A DNA stretch of 64,000 bases from an uncultured Acetatifactor sp. GTDB taxonomy: Bacteria > Bacillota > Clostridia > Lachnospirales > Lachnospiraceae. Numbering within the stretch: position 1 is the stretch's first letter; the number at the start of each line of letters is the position of its first letter. The position numbers were made by a program, and so were the translations under genes. The notes beneath the pieces were generated by a model, which was not told the origin of the DNA, did not search any database, and worked only from the letters and a program-made list of their open reading frames with translations. The stretch spans positions 62,001 to 126,000 of the forward strand of contig CAJUAH010000005.1 of the NCBI GenBank assembly GCA_910584375.1, read 5' to 3'. Below, in pieces: positions 1-8,713 of this stretch.

Positions 1-52
1 AGCCAATCACCCCCAAATGTGGTATGATAACTAAATAGGCAAACAATATAGA

Positions 53-85
53 GCATTTGCCTGAAAAATGGCAAGTGCTTTATAT
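53..85 (+). terminator. Probable intrinsic terminator of an upstream gene
   Basis: A 9-bp stem (53-61 with 70-78, one G-T wobble) around an 8-nt A-rich loop is followed by TTTATATT. It probably ends a gene lying left of the window. A second hairpin at 100-115 (GTGCGC, loop CATA, GCGCAC) lies between it and ispG. A TATAAT at 91-96 could be the -10 of an ispG promoter, but I see no convincing -35 box, so I do not call that promoter. Confidence 0.45.
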
Positions 86-173
86 TATACTATAATTCCG
101 TGCGCCATAGCGCACATTTAATTCAGAAGAGTTAAATGAGGAGCATTTTACTCGTTGTAGAGGAGGATTTCCC

Positions 174-1253
174 ATGCAGAGCGAAAACACACAGATTTTT
201 CACAGGCAGCGCACCAAAACCGTACAGATCGGCGGGGTAACGATAGGTGGAGGCGCGCCCGTCGCAATACAGTCCATGACCAACACCCGGACGGAGGATG
301 TGGCGGCCACGGTGGCGCAGATCCACCGTCTGGAGCAGGTGGGCTGTGAGATCGTCCGCTGCACGGTGCCTACGCTGCAGGCGGCTCATGCTCTGGGAGA
401 GATCAGGAAACAGATTCACATTCCTCTGGTGGCGGACATTCATTTTGACTATAAGATGGCTATTGCGGCCATGGAAAACGGCGCGGATAAGATTCGTATC
501 AATCCCGGCAACATCGGCTCCAGAGAGAACGTTAAGGCGGTGGTGGATGTGGCGAGAGAGCGAAACATACCAATTCGCGTGGGGGTAAACAGCGGTTCCC
601 TGGAGAAAGCATTGCTGGAAAAATACGGCTCCGTGACGGCCCAGGGTATCGTGGAGAGCGCTCTGGACAAGGTACATATCATAGAGGATCTGGGGTATGA
701 CAATCTGGTGATCAGTATTAAGTCCTCGGATGTGCTCATGTGCGTCAAAGCCCATGAACTGCTGGCGGCCCGGACAGAATATCCCCTGCATGTGGGCATC
801 ACGGAGTCCGGCACGGTGCACAGCGGCAATATCAAATCCGCTGTGGGACTGGGGATTATCCTGCACCAGGGGATCGGCGATACGATACGGGTGTCGCTGA
901 CGGGAGATCCGGTGGAGGAGATCAAGTCGGCAAAACTGATCCTGCGCACCCTGGGGCTTAGACAGGGTGGGATTGAGGTGGTGTCCTGCCCCACATGCGG
1001 CAGGACAAAGATCGATCTGATCGGTCTGGCCACCCAGGTGGAAAAGATGGTGGAGGACTATCCGCTGGATATCAAGGTGGCGGTTATGGGCTGCGCCGTA
1101 AACGGCCCCGGGGAGGCCAAGGAGGCGGATATCGGTATCGCCGGAGGAGACGGCGAAGGTCTGCTGATCAAGAAGGGCAAGATCGTGCGCAAGATGCCGG
1201 AGAGCGAACTGCTGGCGGCGCTTAAGGATGAACTGGATCATTGGGGAGAGTAA
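174..1253 (+). CDS. ispG: 4-hydroxy-3-methylbut-2-enyl diphosphate synthase (IspG/GcpE)
   Basis: This is the penultimate enzyme of the cytosolic MEP isoprenoid pathway; it reductively converts MEcPP to HMBPP using a [4Fe-4S] cluster. The 359-residue product has the usual length of the short bacterial form. The cluster ligands are visible as SCPTCGR (Cys272, Cys275) and GCAVNGPGE (Cys307, followed by Glu314). The N-terminal TIM-barrel begins near VQIGGVTIGGGAPVAIQSM. The start ATG has a strong AGAGGAGG about 8 nt upstream. It ends 3 nt before polC, so the two are probably co-transcribed, an arrangement common in Clostridia. Confidence 0.97.
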   Translation: MQSENTQIFHRQRTKTVQIGGVTIGGGAPVAIQSMTNTRTEDVAATVAQIHRLEQVGCEIVRCTVPTLQAAHALGEIRKQIHIPLVADIHFDYKMAIAAMENGADKIRINPGNIGSRENVKAVVDVARERNIPIRVGVNSGSLEKALLEKYGSVTAQGIVESALDKVHIIEDLGYDNLVISIKSSDVLMCVKAHELLAARTEYPLHVGITESGTVHSGNIKSAVGLGIILHQGIGDTIRVSLTGDPVEEIKSAKLILRTLGLRQGGIEVVSCPTCGRTKIDLIGLATQVEKMVEDYPLDIKVAVMGCAVNGPGEAKEADIGIAGGDGEGLLIKKGKIVRKMPESELLAALKDELDHWGE

Positions 1254-1256
1254 GCT

Positions 1257-4200
1257 ATGGCAAAACCGTTTTTTGAGGTGTTTCCCACATTACAATTGAG
1301 CGGCAAAGTCCGGGACATTCTGGAGCAGGCCAGCGTGGAAAAGATTTCCGCCACCAAGCGCAAGGATTTTTTGCGGATCTATCTTTGCAGCGACCGCCTG
1401 ATCATGAAGGAGGATATCTGGACTGCGGAGAGGGAGATCAAGAGGCAGCTTTTTCCAGGCGCCAACATGATTATAAAGATCTACGAGAAATTTGAGCTTT
1501 CCTCCCAGTATACCCCGGAGAAACTTATGGATGTGTACAGGGACAGTATTCTGGAAGAACTGCGGGAGAATAATCATATTGACTACAACAGTTTCAGAAC
1601 TGCGGAGCTTACCTACCCTGACGCCCGGCAGATGACGCTCACACTGGAGGACAGTGTGCTGGCCCACAGCCGGGAGGAGGAATTTGTCCGTATATTGGAA
1701 AAAATTCTGGTGGAACGCTGCGGTTTTGACCTGGCGCTGCATGTGGAGTACCGGGAACCCGAGGCCAGCAGATATGCCCAGGAGGACGAGCAGAGGATAC
1801 GGCTCCAGGTGGCGGAGATCGCGCGGCGCACGGGCCGGAGCGCGGGTGCGGGGGCTTGGGGGGAGGACGCCGGGGAAGGCTTTATGCAGGCGGATGTTCC
1901 CAGCACGCTGGACGCGGCGCAGACGGCGGCCATTGTATCGGGCGGGAATAACGCCGGGGCGGCTGGAGTCTCCGGGAGCGGAAAAAACGCGGGCGTGGCC
2001 GGAGTCTCCGGGAGCGGAAAAGGCGCTGGGAAGGCTGAAGTCTCCGGTGGCAGTAAAAACGCCGGGACAGCGGCGGCATCTGGCGGCAAAGGCAGGGACG
2101 CGCAGGCGGCGGCCCAAGGCGGCGGCAAGAGCGGCGGCATGGGCAGAGGAGAATTTCGCCGGGGAGGTTCCGGTTTTAAAAAGGGCGAGTTTTCCCGGGG
2201 AGGAGCCTACGGCGGCAGCGTAAAGCGCTCCGACAACCCGGATGTGATCTATGGCCGCGACTTCGAGGAAGAGGCCATGCGGATCGAGGATATCATCGGC
2301 GAGATCGGCGAGGTGGTCATCCGGGGCAAGATCCTGACGGTGGACAAGAGGGAGATCAAAAACGAGAAGACCATCGTCATTTTTGACGTGACGGATTTTT
2401 CCGACACCATGACGGTGAAAATGTTTGTCCGCAACGACCAGGTGGAGGAGATCCTGGAGGGCGTCAAGGCCGGGGCCTTTGTGAAGATCAAGGGTATCAG
2501 TATGCTGGATAAATTTGACCACGAGCTGACTCTGGGGTCCCTGACCGGTATCAAAAAGATTCCGGACTTTACCACCGGCAGGGCGGATACGGCCCCCTGT
2601 AAGCGGGTGGAGTTGCACTGCCATACCAAGATGAGCGATATGGACGGCGTTTCCGAGGCCAAGGATATCGTGAAACGAGCGTACAAATGGGGACACAGGG
2701 CCATCGCCATCACAGATCACGGCGTGGTGCAGGGCTTTACCGACGCGGGGCATGTGTGGGACGACCTGTGGAAAGCGGAGAAGGGAAAGCGCAAAGAGGC
2801 CGGGGAGGAAAACCCGGACAAACAGGATTTTTTCAAGGTCATATACGGCGTGGAGGCTTATCTGGTGGACGATCTGAAGGAGATCGTTACCGGGGATGCG
2901 GGGCAGGATCTGGACGCGGATTTTGTGGTGTTCGATATCGAGACTACCGGATTTTCCCCGGTGAACAACCGGATCATCGAGATCGGCGCGGTGAAGGTGG
3001 AGAAGGGATCGGTCACGGAGCGGTTTTCCAGCTTTGTGAACCCGGACGTGCCCATCCCCTTCGAGATCGAGAAACTCACGGGCATAAACGACAGCATGGT
3101 CATGGACGCGCCCCCCATAGAGGAGGTGCTGCCGGAGTTCCTTGCGTTCTGCGAGGGTTGCGTGCTGGTGGCCCACAACGCCAGCTTTGATATGAGCTTT
3201 ATCATGGAAAACTGCAGGCGGCAGGGCTTGTCGGACCGGTTCACCTATGTGGATACGGTGGGGATCGCCCGGATTCTGCTGCCCAACCAGGCCAAGCACA
3301 CGCTGGACGCCGTGGCCAAGACCATGGGAGTATCGCTGGAGAATCATCACCGGGCGGTGGATGACGCGGAGGCCACCGCCCATATTTTTGAAAAATTCAT
3401 TCCCAGGCTCCGGGAGAGCGGAGCGCAGAATCTTCAGCAGGTAAACGCCATGGGGGCCTCCAGCCCGGATATCATCAAGCGTTTGCCCACTTATCATGCC
3501 ATTATTCTGGCTAAAAACGATCTGGGACGCATCAATATGTACCGGCTGATCTCCGAGTCCCACACCACCTATTACAGCAAACGCCCCAGGATTCCCAAGA
3601 GCCTGATCCTGCGATACAGGGAGGGATTGATTCTGGGCAGCGCCTGTGAGGCAGGGGAACTGTACCGGGCGCTGCTGGAGGGTAAATCGGACGGGGAGAT
3701 CGCCCGGCTGGCTGATTTTTACGATTATCTGGAGATCCAGCCCACAGGCAATAACCGTTTTATGATCCTGTCCGACAGGCATCCCCAGATTCAGTCGGTG
3801 GAAGATATTCAGAATGTAAACCGCAGGATCGTCAAGCTGGGGGAACAGCTGCACAAGCCTGTGGTAGCCACCTGCGACGTGCATTTTCTGGACCCGGAGG
3901 ACGAGGTGTACCGGCGGATCATCATGGCGGGCAAGGGCTTTGAGGACGCGGACGAGCAGGCTCCGCTGTATCTGCACACCACCGAGGAGATGCTGGAGGA
4001 ATTCTCCTATCTGGGGACCGACAAGGCCAGGGAGATTGTAATCACCAATACCAACAGGATCGCGGATATGGTGGAGACCATAGCGCCGGTGCGGCCGGAT
4101 AAATGTCCCCCGGTGATCCCGGATTCGGACAAGACGCTGACCAAGATATGTTACGACAAAGCCCATGAACTGTATGGGGAAAATCTGCCGCAGATCGTGC

Positions 4201-5999
4201 AGGACCGCCTGGACAAAGAACTGCACTCCATTATCACCAACGGTTTTGCCGTTATGTATATCATTGCCCAGAAACTGGTGTGGAAGTCCGTGGAGGACGG
4301 CTATCTGGTGGGTTCCCGCGGCTCGGTGGGCTCCTCTCTGGTGGCTTTCATGGCGGGGATCACGGAGGTAAACTCCCTGAGCGCCCATTATCGCTGCGCC
4401 AAGTGTTTCTATTATGATTTTGACTCGCCGGAGGTGAAGGCCTTTGCGGGAAACGCGGGGTGCGATATGCCGGATAAGATATGTCCGGTGTGCGGGGAGC
4501 CTTTGATCAAAGACGGCTTTGACATTCCCTTTGAGACTTTCCTGGGCTTTAAGGGGGACAAGGAGCCGGATATCGATCTGAATTTCTCGGGAGAATATCA
4601 GTCCAAGGCCCATAAGTACACGGAGGTGATCTTCGGGGCCGGACAGACTTTCCGGGCGGGCACCATCGGCACGCTGGCGGACAAGACCGCCTTTGGCTAT
4701 GTGAAGAATTATTTTGAGGAGAGAGGAAAACATAAGCGCACCTGTGAGATCAATCGAATCACGGTGGGCTGTACCGGCATCCGCCGCAGCACGGGCCAGC
4801 ACCCCGGCGGTATCATCGTGCTGCCGGTGGGGCAGGATATCAATTCCTTTACCCCGGTGCAGCATCCCGCCAACGATATGACCACGGATATCATCACCAC
4901 CCATTTTGACTATCACTCCATCGACCACAACCTGCTCAAGCTGGATATTCTGGGACACGATGATCCCACCATGATCCGCATGCTGCAGGACCTGACGGGG
5001 ATCGATCCCACCAAGATCCCACTGGATGACAAAGGTGTCATGAGTCTGTTCCAGAATACCGACGCCCTGGGCATCACCCCGGAGCAGTTAAACGGCTGTC
5101 CGGTGGGTTCGCTGGGTATCCCGGAGTTCGGGACGGAGTTCGTAATTCAGATGCTGTTGGACACCAAGCCCCAGCAGTTCTCCGACCTGATCCGTATCTC
5201 CGGCCTGGGCCATGGAACGGATGTGTGGCTGGGCAATGCGCAGACTTTGATATTGGAGGGGAAAGCCACCATATCCACCGCCATCTGCTGCCGTGACGAT
5301 ATTATGATTTATCTGATCAACCAGGGGGTGGAGAGTTCCCTGTCCTTTACGATCATGGAGAGCGTGCGTAAGGGCAAGGGACTCAAGGACGAATGGATCG
5401 ACGCCATGACGGAGAAAGACGTGCCGGATTGGTACATCTGGTCCTGCAAAAAGATCAAGTACATGTTCCCCAAGGCCCATGCGGCGGCCTATGTGATGAT
5501 GGCCTGGAGGATCGCCTACTGCAAGATCAACTATCCGCTGGCCTATTACGCGGCCTTTTTCAGCATCCGGGCCAAGGCTTTTTCCTATGAACTCATGTGC
5601 CAGGGACAGAAACACTTGGAGAGCATCATGGCGGATTACCAGAGGCGGTCGGATTCTCTCTCCAACAAGGAAGAACTGGCTTACGGGGATATGAAGATCG
5701 TGCAGGAGATGTACGCCAGAGGCTTTGATTTCATGCCCATCGACATCTTCCGCGCACAGTCCCGTTCGTTCCAGATCGTGGACGGCAAGCTGATGCCTTC
5801 CCTGAACAGTATAGACGGCCTGGGGGAGAAAGCGGCGGACGCCATCGTGGAGGCGGCCAAGGACGGGCCGTTTCTGTCAAAAGACGATTTCCGGGAGCGG
5901 TGCAAGGTGTCCAAGACCATCGTGGACCTGATGGCGGACTTGGGACTTCTGGGCAGTCTGCCGGAATCAAATCAGATCAGTTTGTTTGATTTTGTGTAG
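1257..5999 (+). CDS. polC: DNA polymerase III alpha subunit, PolC type
   Basis: This is the Gram-positive replicative polymerase with built-in 3'-5' proofreading. Domains in order are: N-terminal NI/NII region (about 1-190), a Gly/Ala/Ser-rich low-complexity linker (about 190-325), an OB fold (about 345-430), the first PHP part (VELHCHTKMSDMDG near 450), a DEDDh exonuclease (VFDIETTGFSP near 559, VAHNASFDMSF, HHRAVDDAEAT), the second PHP part, then the polymerase core. The core includes a Cys4 zinc site (CAKC near 1047, CPVCGEP) and the catalytic EPDIDLNF near 1103. At 1580 residues it is longer than the roughly 1440-residue Bacillus enzyme, mainly because of the linker. Large antisense frames opposite it are shadows. 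Confidence 0.98.
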   Translation: MAKPFFEVFPTLQLSGKVRDILEQASVEKISATKRKDFLRIYLCSDRLIMKEDIWTAEREIKRQLFPGANMIIKIYEKFELSSQYTPEKLMDVYRDSILEELRENNHIDYNSFRTAELTYPDARQMTLTLEDSVLAHSREEEFVRILEKILVERCGFDLALHVEYREPEASRYAQEDEQRIRLQVAEIARRTGRSAGAGAWGEDAGEGFMQADVPSTLDAAQTAAIVSGGNNAGAAGVSGSGKNAGVAGVSGSGKGAGKAEVSGGSKNAGTAAASGGKGRDAQAAAQGGGKSGGMGRGEFRRGGSGFKKGEFSRGGAYGGSVKRSDNPDVIYGRDFEEEAMRIEDIIGEIGEVVIRGKILTVDKREIKNEKTIVIFDVTDFSDTMTVKMFVRNDQVEEILEGVKAGAFVKIKGISMLDKFDHELTLGSLTGIKKIPDFTTGRADTAPCKRVELHCHTKMSDMDGVSEAKDIVKRAYKWGHRAIAITDHGVVQGFTDAGHVWDDLWKAEKGKRKEAGEENPDKQDFFKVIYGVEAYLVDDLKEIVTGDAGQDLDADFVVFDIETTGFSPVNNRIIEIGAVKVEKGSVTERFSSFVNPDVPIPFEIEKLTGINDSMVMDAPPIEEVLPEFLAFCEGCVLVAHNASFDMSFIMENCRRQGLSDRFTYVDTVGIARILLPNQAKHTLDAVAKTMGVSLENHHRAVDDAEATAHIFEKFIPRLRESGAQNLQQVNAMGASSPDIIKRLPTYHAIILAKNDLGRINMYRLISESHTTYYSKRPRIPKSLILRYREGLILGSACEAGELYRALLEGKSDGEIARLADFYDYLEIQPTGNNRFMILSDRHPQIQSVEDIQNVNRRIVKLGEQLHKPVVATCDVHFLDPEDEVYRRIIMAGKGFEDADEQAPLYLHTTEEMLEEFSYLGTDKAREIVITNTNRIADMVETIAPVRPDKCPPVIPDSDKTLTKICYDKAHELYGENLPQIVQDRLDKELHSIITNGFAVMYIIAQKLVWKSVEDGYLVGSRGSVGSSLVAFMAGITEVNSLSAHYRCAKCFYYDFDSPEVKAFAGNAGCDMPDKICPVCGEPLIKDGFDIPFETFLGFKGDKEPDIDLNFSGEYQSKAHKYTEVIFGAGQTFRAGTIGTLADKTAFGYVKNYFEERGKHKRTCEINRITVGCTGIRRSTGQHPGGIIVLPVGQDINSFTPVQHPANDMTTDIITTHFDYHSIDHNLLKLDILGHDDPTMIRMLQDLTGIDPTKIPLDDKGVMSLFQNTDALGITPEQLNGCPVGSLGIPEFGTEFVIQMLLDTKPQQFSDLIRISGLGHGTDVWLGNAQTLILEGKATISTAICCRDDIMIYLINQGVESSLSFTIMESVRKGKGLKDEWIDAMTEKDVPDWYIWSCKKIKYMFPKAHAAAYVMMAWRIAYCKINYPLAYYAAFFSIRAKAFSYELMCQGQKHLESIMADYQRRSDSLSNKEELAYGDMKIVQEMYARGFDFMPIDIFRAQSRSFQIVDGKLMPSLNSIDGLGEKAADAIVEAAKDGPFLSKDDFRERCKVSKTIVDLMADLGLLGSLPESNQISLFDFV

Positions 6000-6014
6000 G
6001 AAATGGTGTATACT
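5986..6014 (+). promoter_or_regulatory. Sigma-A-type promoter at the end of polC
   Basis: TTGATT (5986-5991), a 17-nt spacer and TATACT (6009-6014) overlap the last codons and stop of polC. It points at the collapsed ATPase gene that begins at 6060, so this decayed gene still has a plausible promoter. Confidence 0.6.
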
Positions 6015-6059
6015 GAATAGCGAGGAACAGGATCTGATGAAAAAGCGGGAGGGCGTGGC

Positions 6060-6321
6060 ATGGGGATTCATTTAAATCCGAAGAACAAAGGGTTCGCGGA
6101 ATCCATACATTCGGAGATTTATGTGGATAAATCGGGGCTGATAGCGCATACGAATAAATGCCTGCATTCCAAAGAAAAGTATATTTGCGTAAGCAGGCCG
6201 CGCCGTTTTGGAAAAACCATGGCTCTGGAGATGTTGGCCTGTCAACTATGACAAGGACAACAAAAACAAGCCTCATAGCTGCGTGATCGAAAAGCTGGAG
6301 CGCGCTGCGGAGCAGAATTAA
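6060..6321 (+). pseudogene. Remnant of an AAA-ATPase / PD-(D/E)XK nuclease-type protein, internally deleted
   Basis: The first 60 residues read as the N-terminus of the AAA-ATPase-like family that carries a C-terminal PD-(D/E)XK-like domain: MGIHLNPKNKGF, YVDKSGLI, then the P-loop lead-in VSRPRRFGKTMALEML. At about 6240 the reading switches frame. From 6241 a different frame reads VNYDKDNKNKPHSCVIEKL and ends at a TAA at 6319-6321; this matches the usual extreme C-terminus of the same family. Most of a gene of some 500 or more codons has therefore been deleted, leaving its two ends joined out of frame. A Shine-Dalgarno (GGGAGGG) precedes the ATG. The end-to-end reading is my inference from family resemblance. 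Confidence 0.75.
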
Positions 6322-6374
6322 ACCCGCCGCATAATACCGTAGCGGACAGTTCCTAAGCAAAAGGAGGGGGAACA

Positions 6375-6605
6375 ATGTATATCTTGATTGTATTGGGAGT
6401 CATTGCCGTCATTATGGGCGTTTCCCTTTTTCTGGCGCCTGCGTTTTTCGCCGGGATTTCCTGGCGGGTCTTTGTGAAGTGGAAATCCTATGGCGCGGAA
6501 GAACCCTCGGATGAATATATACTCGGTTGCAAAGTGGGGGGAGTTGTGGGAGTGATCGGCGGAATCATCATGATATTGCTGCCTTTTTCCTCTTTTCTGG
6601 ACTAG
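6375..6605 (+). CDS. Small two-helix membrane protein (DUF6199-like)
   Basis: The 76-residue product has a hydrophobic N-terminal helix (about 1-27), a short polar loop with WKSYGAEEPSDEY, and a second hydrophobic helix (about 50-73). The WKS...EPSD-Y pattern between two helices resembles small DUF6199-type membrane proteins of Firmicutes, whose function is unknown. An AAGGAGGGGG Shine-Dalgarno sits just ahead of the ATG. It stands alone downstream of the ATPase remnant. Confidence 0.7.
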   Translation: MYILIVLGVIAVIMGVSLFLAPAFFAGISWRVFVKWKSYGAEEPSDEYILGCKVGGVVGVIGGIIMILLPFSSFLD

Positions 6606-6726
6606 ACCGCCCACGGCATTGTATCCTGTGAAGACTGGCGTAATATGCCGTAGCTGGCTGACATCGAGACCATAAAATCTCTATTGGGAATTGTATACTC
6701 ACTAAAAACGGGCTTATAAATATACA

Positions 6727-6755
6727 TTGCAATCAACAGGCAATTAATTTATAAT
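6727..6755 (+). promoter_or_regulatory. Sigma-A-type promoter for the gene at 6789
   Basis: TTGCAA (6727-6732), 17 nt and TATAAT (6750-6755) lie in the 183-nt gap after the small membrane protein. The surrounding DNA is clearly AT-richer than the window average. The -10 box is about 34 nt before the start codon of the next gene. Confidence 0.7.
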
Positions 6756-6788
6756 CAAGTAGATAAATCGGGATTTGGGGAAGTCGCT

Positions 6789-7136
6789 ATGTTTAATGAA
6801 ATATGTATATATGAAGCAAAATTAACTAAGCTCGATGAAATTGAAGAGTTAATGAAAGAAGTAGCTGATTTTTATCTGCAGCAAAATGGAGTTATTGATG
6901 TACATTACATAAAACGAACTCATAGGCAAAAAGATTTTAATGCGGTTAAAGAAGGAGAGTTACCTATCCGTCTTACAAGAAATGTAGGCAAGGTAACATA
7001 TGTTTTATATTGGGTACTGGAAAACGAAGAAGCTCATGCAAGAGTATCTAAACTTGGTGTGGAGAAATTTTATAAACGCTGGAATCGATGCTTAACAGCA
7101 ATGCCTAAAATAATTCTTGGCGAAAATGTTATCTAA
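6789..7136 (+). CDS. Hypothetical protein, 115 aa, AT-rich
   Basis: I do not recognise this protein with certainty. It is soluble, charged and has no signal or membrane segment. The pattern of a strand with an ICIYEAKLTKLDEIEELM start, a long helix, then VIDVHYIKR and GKVTYVLYWVLENEEAHARV is suggestive of a ferredoxin-like dimeric alpha-beta barrel of the antibiotic-biosynthesis-monooxygenase type; that is a guess from the pattern. Codon use is markedly AT-richer than its neighbours (many AAA, GAA, TTA), which fits recent acquisition. It has its own promoter and a GGGG-type Shine-Dalgarno. Confidence 0.65.
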   Translation: MFNEICIYEAKLTKLDEIEELMKEVADFYLQQNGVIDVHYIKRTHRQKDFNAVKEGELPIRLTRNVGKVTYVLYWVLENEEAHARVSKLGVEKFYKRWNRCLTAMPKIILGENVI

Positions 7137-7287
7137 CTTGCAACTTTTAATTTATAAAACAAATTTGTCTGTCTCACTCTTGGTGTAGATACGGACAAGA
7201 AATGAAAGATATGTACCGGATATGCCTCTGCTGCGCGAGGAATACAGAGCGTAAAACCGAAACATGAAAGAAGAGAAGTAATCAGGC

Positions 7288-8190
7288 ATGAGAAAAGAAA
7301 ATGACATATTGGAGACAACATTATCAATCGCCGAGAACGGATATGCGGAAGCGTATCGGTTTTTGCTTGACGCATATGAAAAAAATCCCGAAAACCATGG
7401 AGCGCAAACATTGTATTTTCTCGCCTGTTTAGCAGGCGGAGCCAATATGCCGGAAAAAGCATTAGGCTGGATGAGAAAAGCTATCATTGATAACGGGTGG
7501 TGGTATCGCCCGGAAGTGCTGGAGGATGATGACCTCGGGTTGCTGAAAAATGACTCCGAGTATATTTCGTTAAAATCTGTTTCCGATCATCGTTATGCAG
7601 AGGCTGTCTCTAAGGCAAAGGAGCGGTTTTCCTGGGAAAAGAAAACGGCCGACAATCTATTTCTGGCTGTTCACGGAAACACGCAAAATGGACAGACTGC
7701 AAGAAATGACTGGAAACCGCTATTTGGGGAGAAGGACCGGTGGCAGATAGAAACCATACAAAGTGCCGAACCGGACGGATATGGAACGTATCGATGGAGC
7801 TATGATATGGTCTCCTATTTACCCGTGGCAAAAGCAATGGAAAAGATACAAAATGAAGGCTATGAAAAGATTATATGCGGTGGATTTTCGGCAGGATGCG
7901 ATATGCTTTTGCGCACGGTACTGTTTACACCTGCATGTTGCGATATGTTAGTTTTGCAAAGCCCATGGATTCCAATTCTACAAGATTATGCGGAAGATTG
8001 CGTTCATGCTGTCCAACAAAAGAGTATTGCGCTTAGAATTTTTTGCGGCTCCAATGATAACTGTCTTCCCATGGCGGAACGATTATATGCTGCGGCAAAC
8101 AAGAAAGGTCTTAATGTACAGTTCGAGATTCAAAAAAATAGCCGACACCAATTTCCGGAGGAGATGTATACATTAGAAGATTTATTGTAG
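7288..8190 (+). CDS. Putative alpha/beta-hydrolase with N-terminal helical (TPR-like) region
   Basis: Residues 1-100 are helical and resemble a tetratricopeptide-type repeat pair (EAYRFLLDAYEKNPENHGAQ followed by ACLAGGANMPEKALGWMRKA). From about 110 an alpha/beta-hydrolase domain follows: NLFLAVHGNTQN, the nucleophile elbow GGFSAGCD (Ser in G-F-S-A-G), then FCGSNDNCLP and a late His in SRHQFPEEM as candidate acid and base. The substrate is unknown. The Shine-Dalgarno is weak, so the start is the least certain part. It is moderately AT-rich like its upstream neighbour. Confidence 0.7.
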   Translation: MRKENDILETTLSIAENGYAEAYRFLLDAYEKNPENHGAQTLYFLACLAGGANMPEKALGWMRKAIIDNGWWYRPEVLEDDDLGLLKNDSEYISLKSVSDHRYAEAVSKAKERFSWEKKTADNLFLAVHGNTQNGQTARNDWKPLFGEKDRWQIETIQSAEPDGYGTYRWSYDMVSYLPVAKAMEKIQNEGYEKIICGGFSAGCDMLLRTVLFTPACCDMLVLQSPWIPILQDYAEDCVHAVQQKSIALRIFCGSNDNCLPMAERLYAAANKKGLNVQFEIQKNSRHQFPEEMYTLEDLL

Positions 8191-8283
8191 ACTAAATGAA
8201 AATTCCATCTAAGAGAACAAATGTGCGTAATACTTAACCCAAAAGGGAATAAAAACAGGAAACAGGCGGGAGGAGGTGACTGC

Positions 8284-8607
8284 ATGACCTGTCGGGAATG
8301 TGAGAAACAGATCCCGGATTTTATTGGGCGCAAAATGGATTATCTGAAAACCAAACGTTTCACAGAGCATGTGGACGCCTGTGAAAACTGCCATGAGGAG
8401 TTGGTCATCCAGTTTCTGATCCAGGAGGGCATGATCCATCTGGAGGAAGGAGACGTCTTCGATCTGCAGGGGGAGCTGCGGGAGAGAATGGAGGAGGCCC
8501 ACCTAAAAGTACGCATAAACGAAGGCATCCTGCGGGTGGGAACCCTGTTCGAAATCCTTACCATATCGGGTATCTTGGGAGTCATGGTGTGGATACTTCT
8601 GCAATAA
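8284..8607 (+). CDS. Zinc-finger membrane protein, anti-sigma-factor-like
   Basis: The N-terminus carries a CREC pair and an HVDACENCHEEL motif, the His-Cys-Cys zinc arrangement of zf-HC2/ZAS anti-sigma domains. A single transmembrane helix lies at the C-terminus (about 86-107). An upstream in-frame ATG exists at 8221, but the AGGAGGTGA Shine-Dalgarno directly before 8284 decides the start, giving 107 residues. No sigma factor gene is adjacent, so partnership with a sigma factor is only inferred; it may simply be a zf-HC2 membrane protein of other role. Confidence 0.7.
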   Translation: MTCRECEKQIPDFIGRKMDYLKTKRFTEHVDACENCHEELVIQFLIQEGMIHLEEGDVFDLQGELRERMEEAHLKVRINEGILRVGTLFEILTISGILGVMVWILLQ

Positions 8608-8713
8608 AAACGCCGCCCTTGGCGATATATTCTCCATGCACAATGACACTGGCAAAGAAACTTAAGTTTCATTATCTCTTAAATTAAACTGGAAAATCTA
8701 CAAGGAGTATATA

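Noticed and set aside
174..1253. Antisense open frame of similar length over ispG
   Set aside because: The sense frame has all IspG cluster ligands; the antisense frame is a shadow.
1290..4958. Very long antisense open frame opposite polC
   Set aside because: It is a mirror of GC-rich third-position codon use in polC, has no recognisable domain and no ribosome-binding site.
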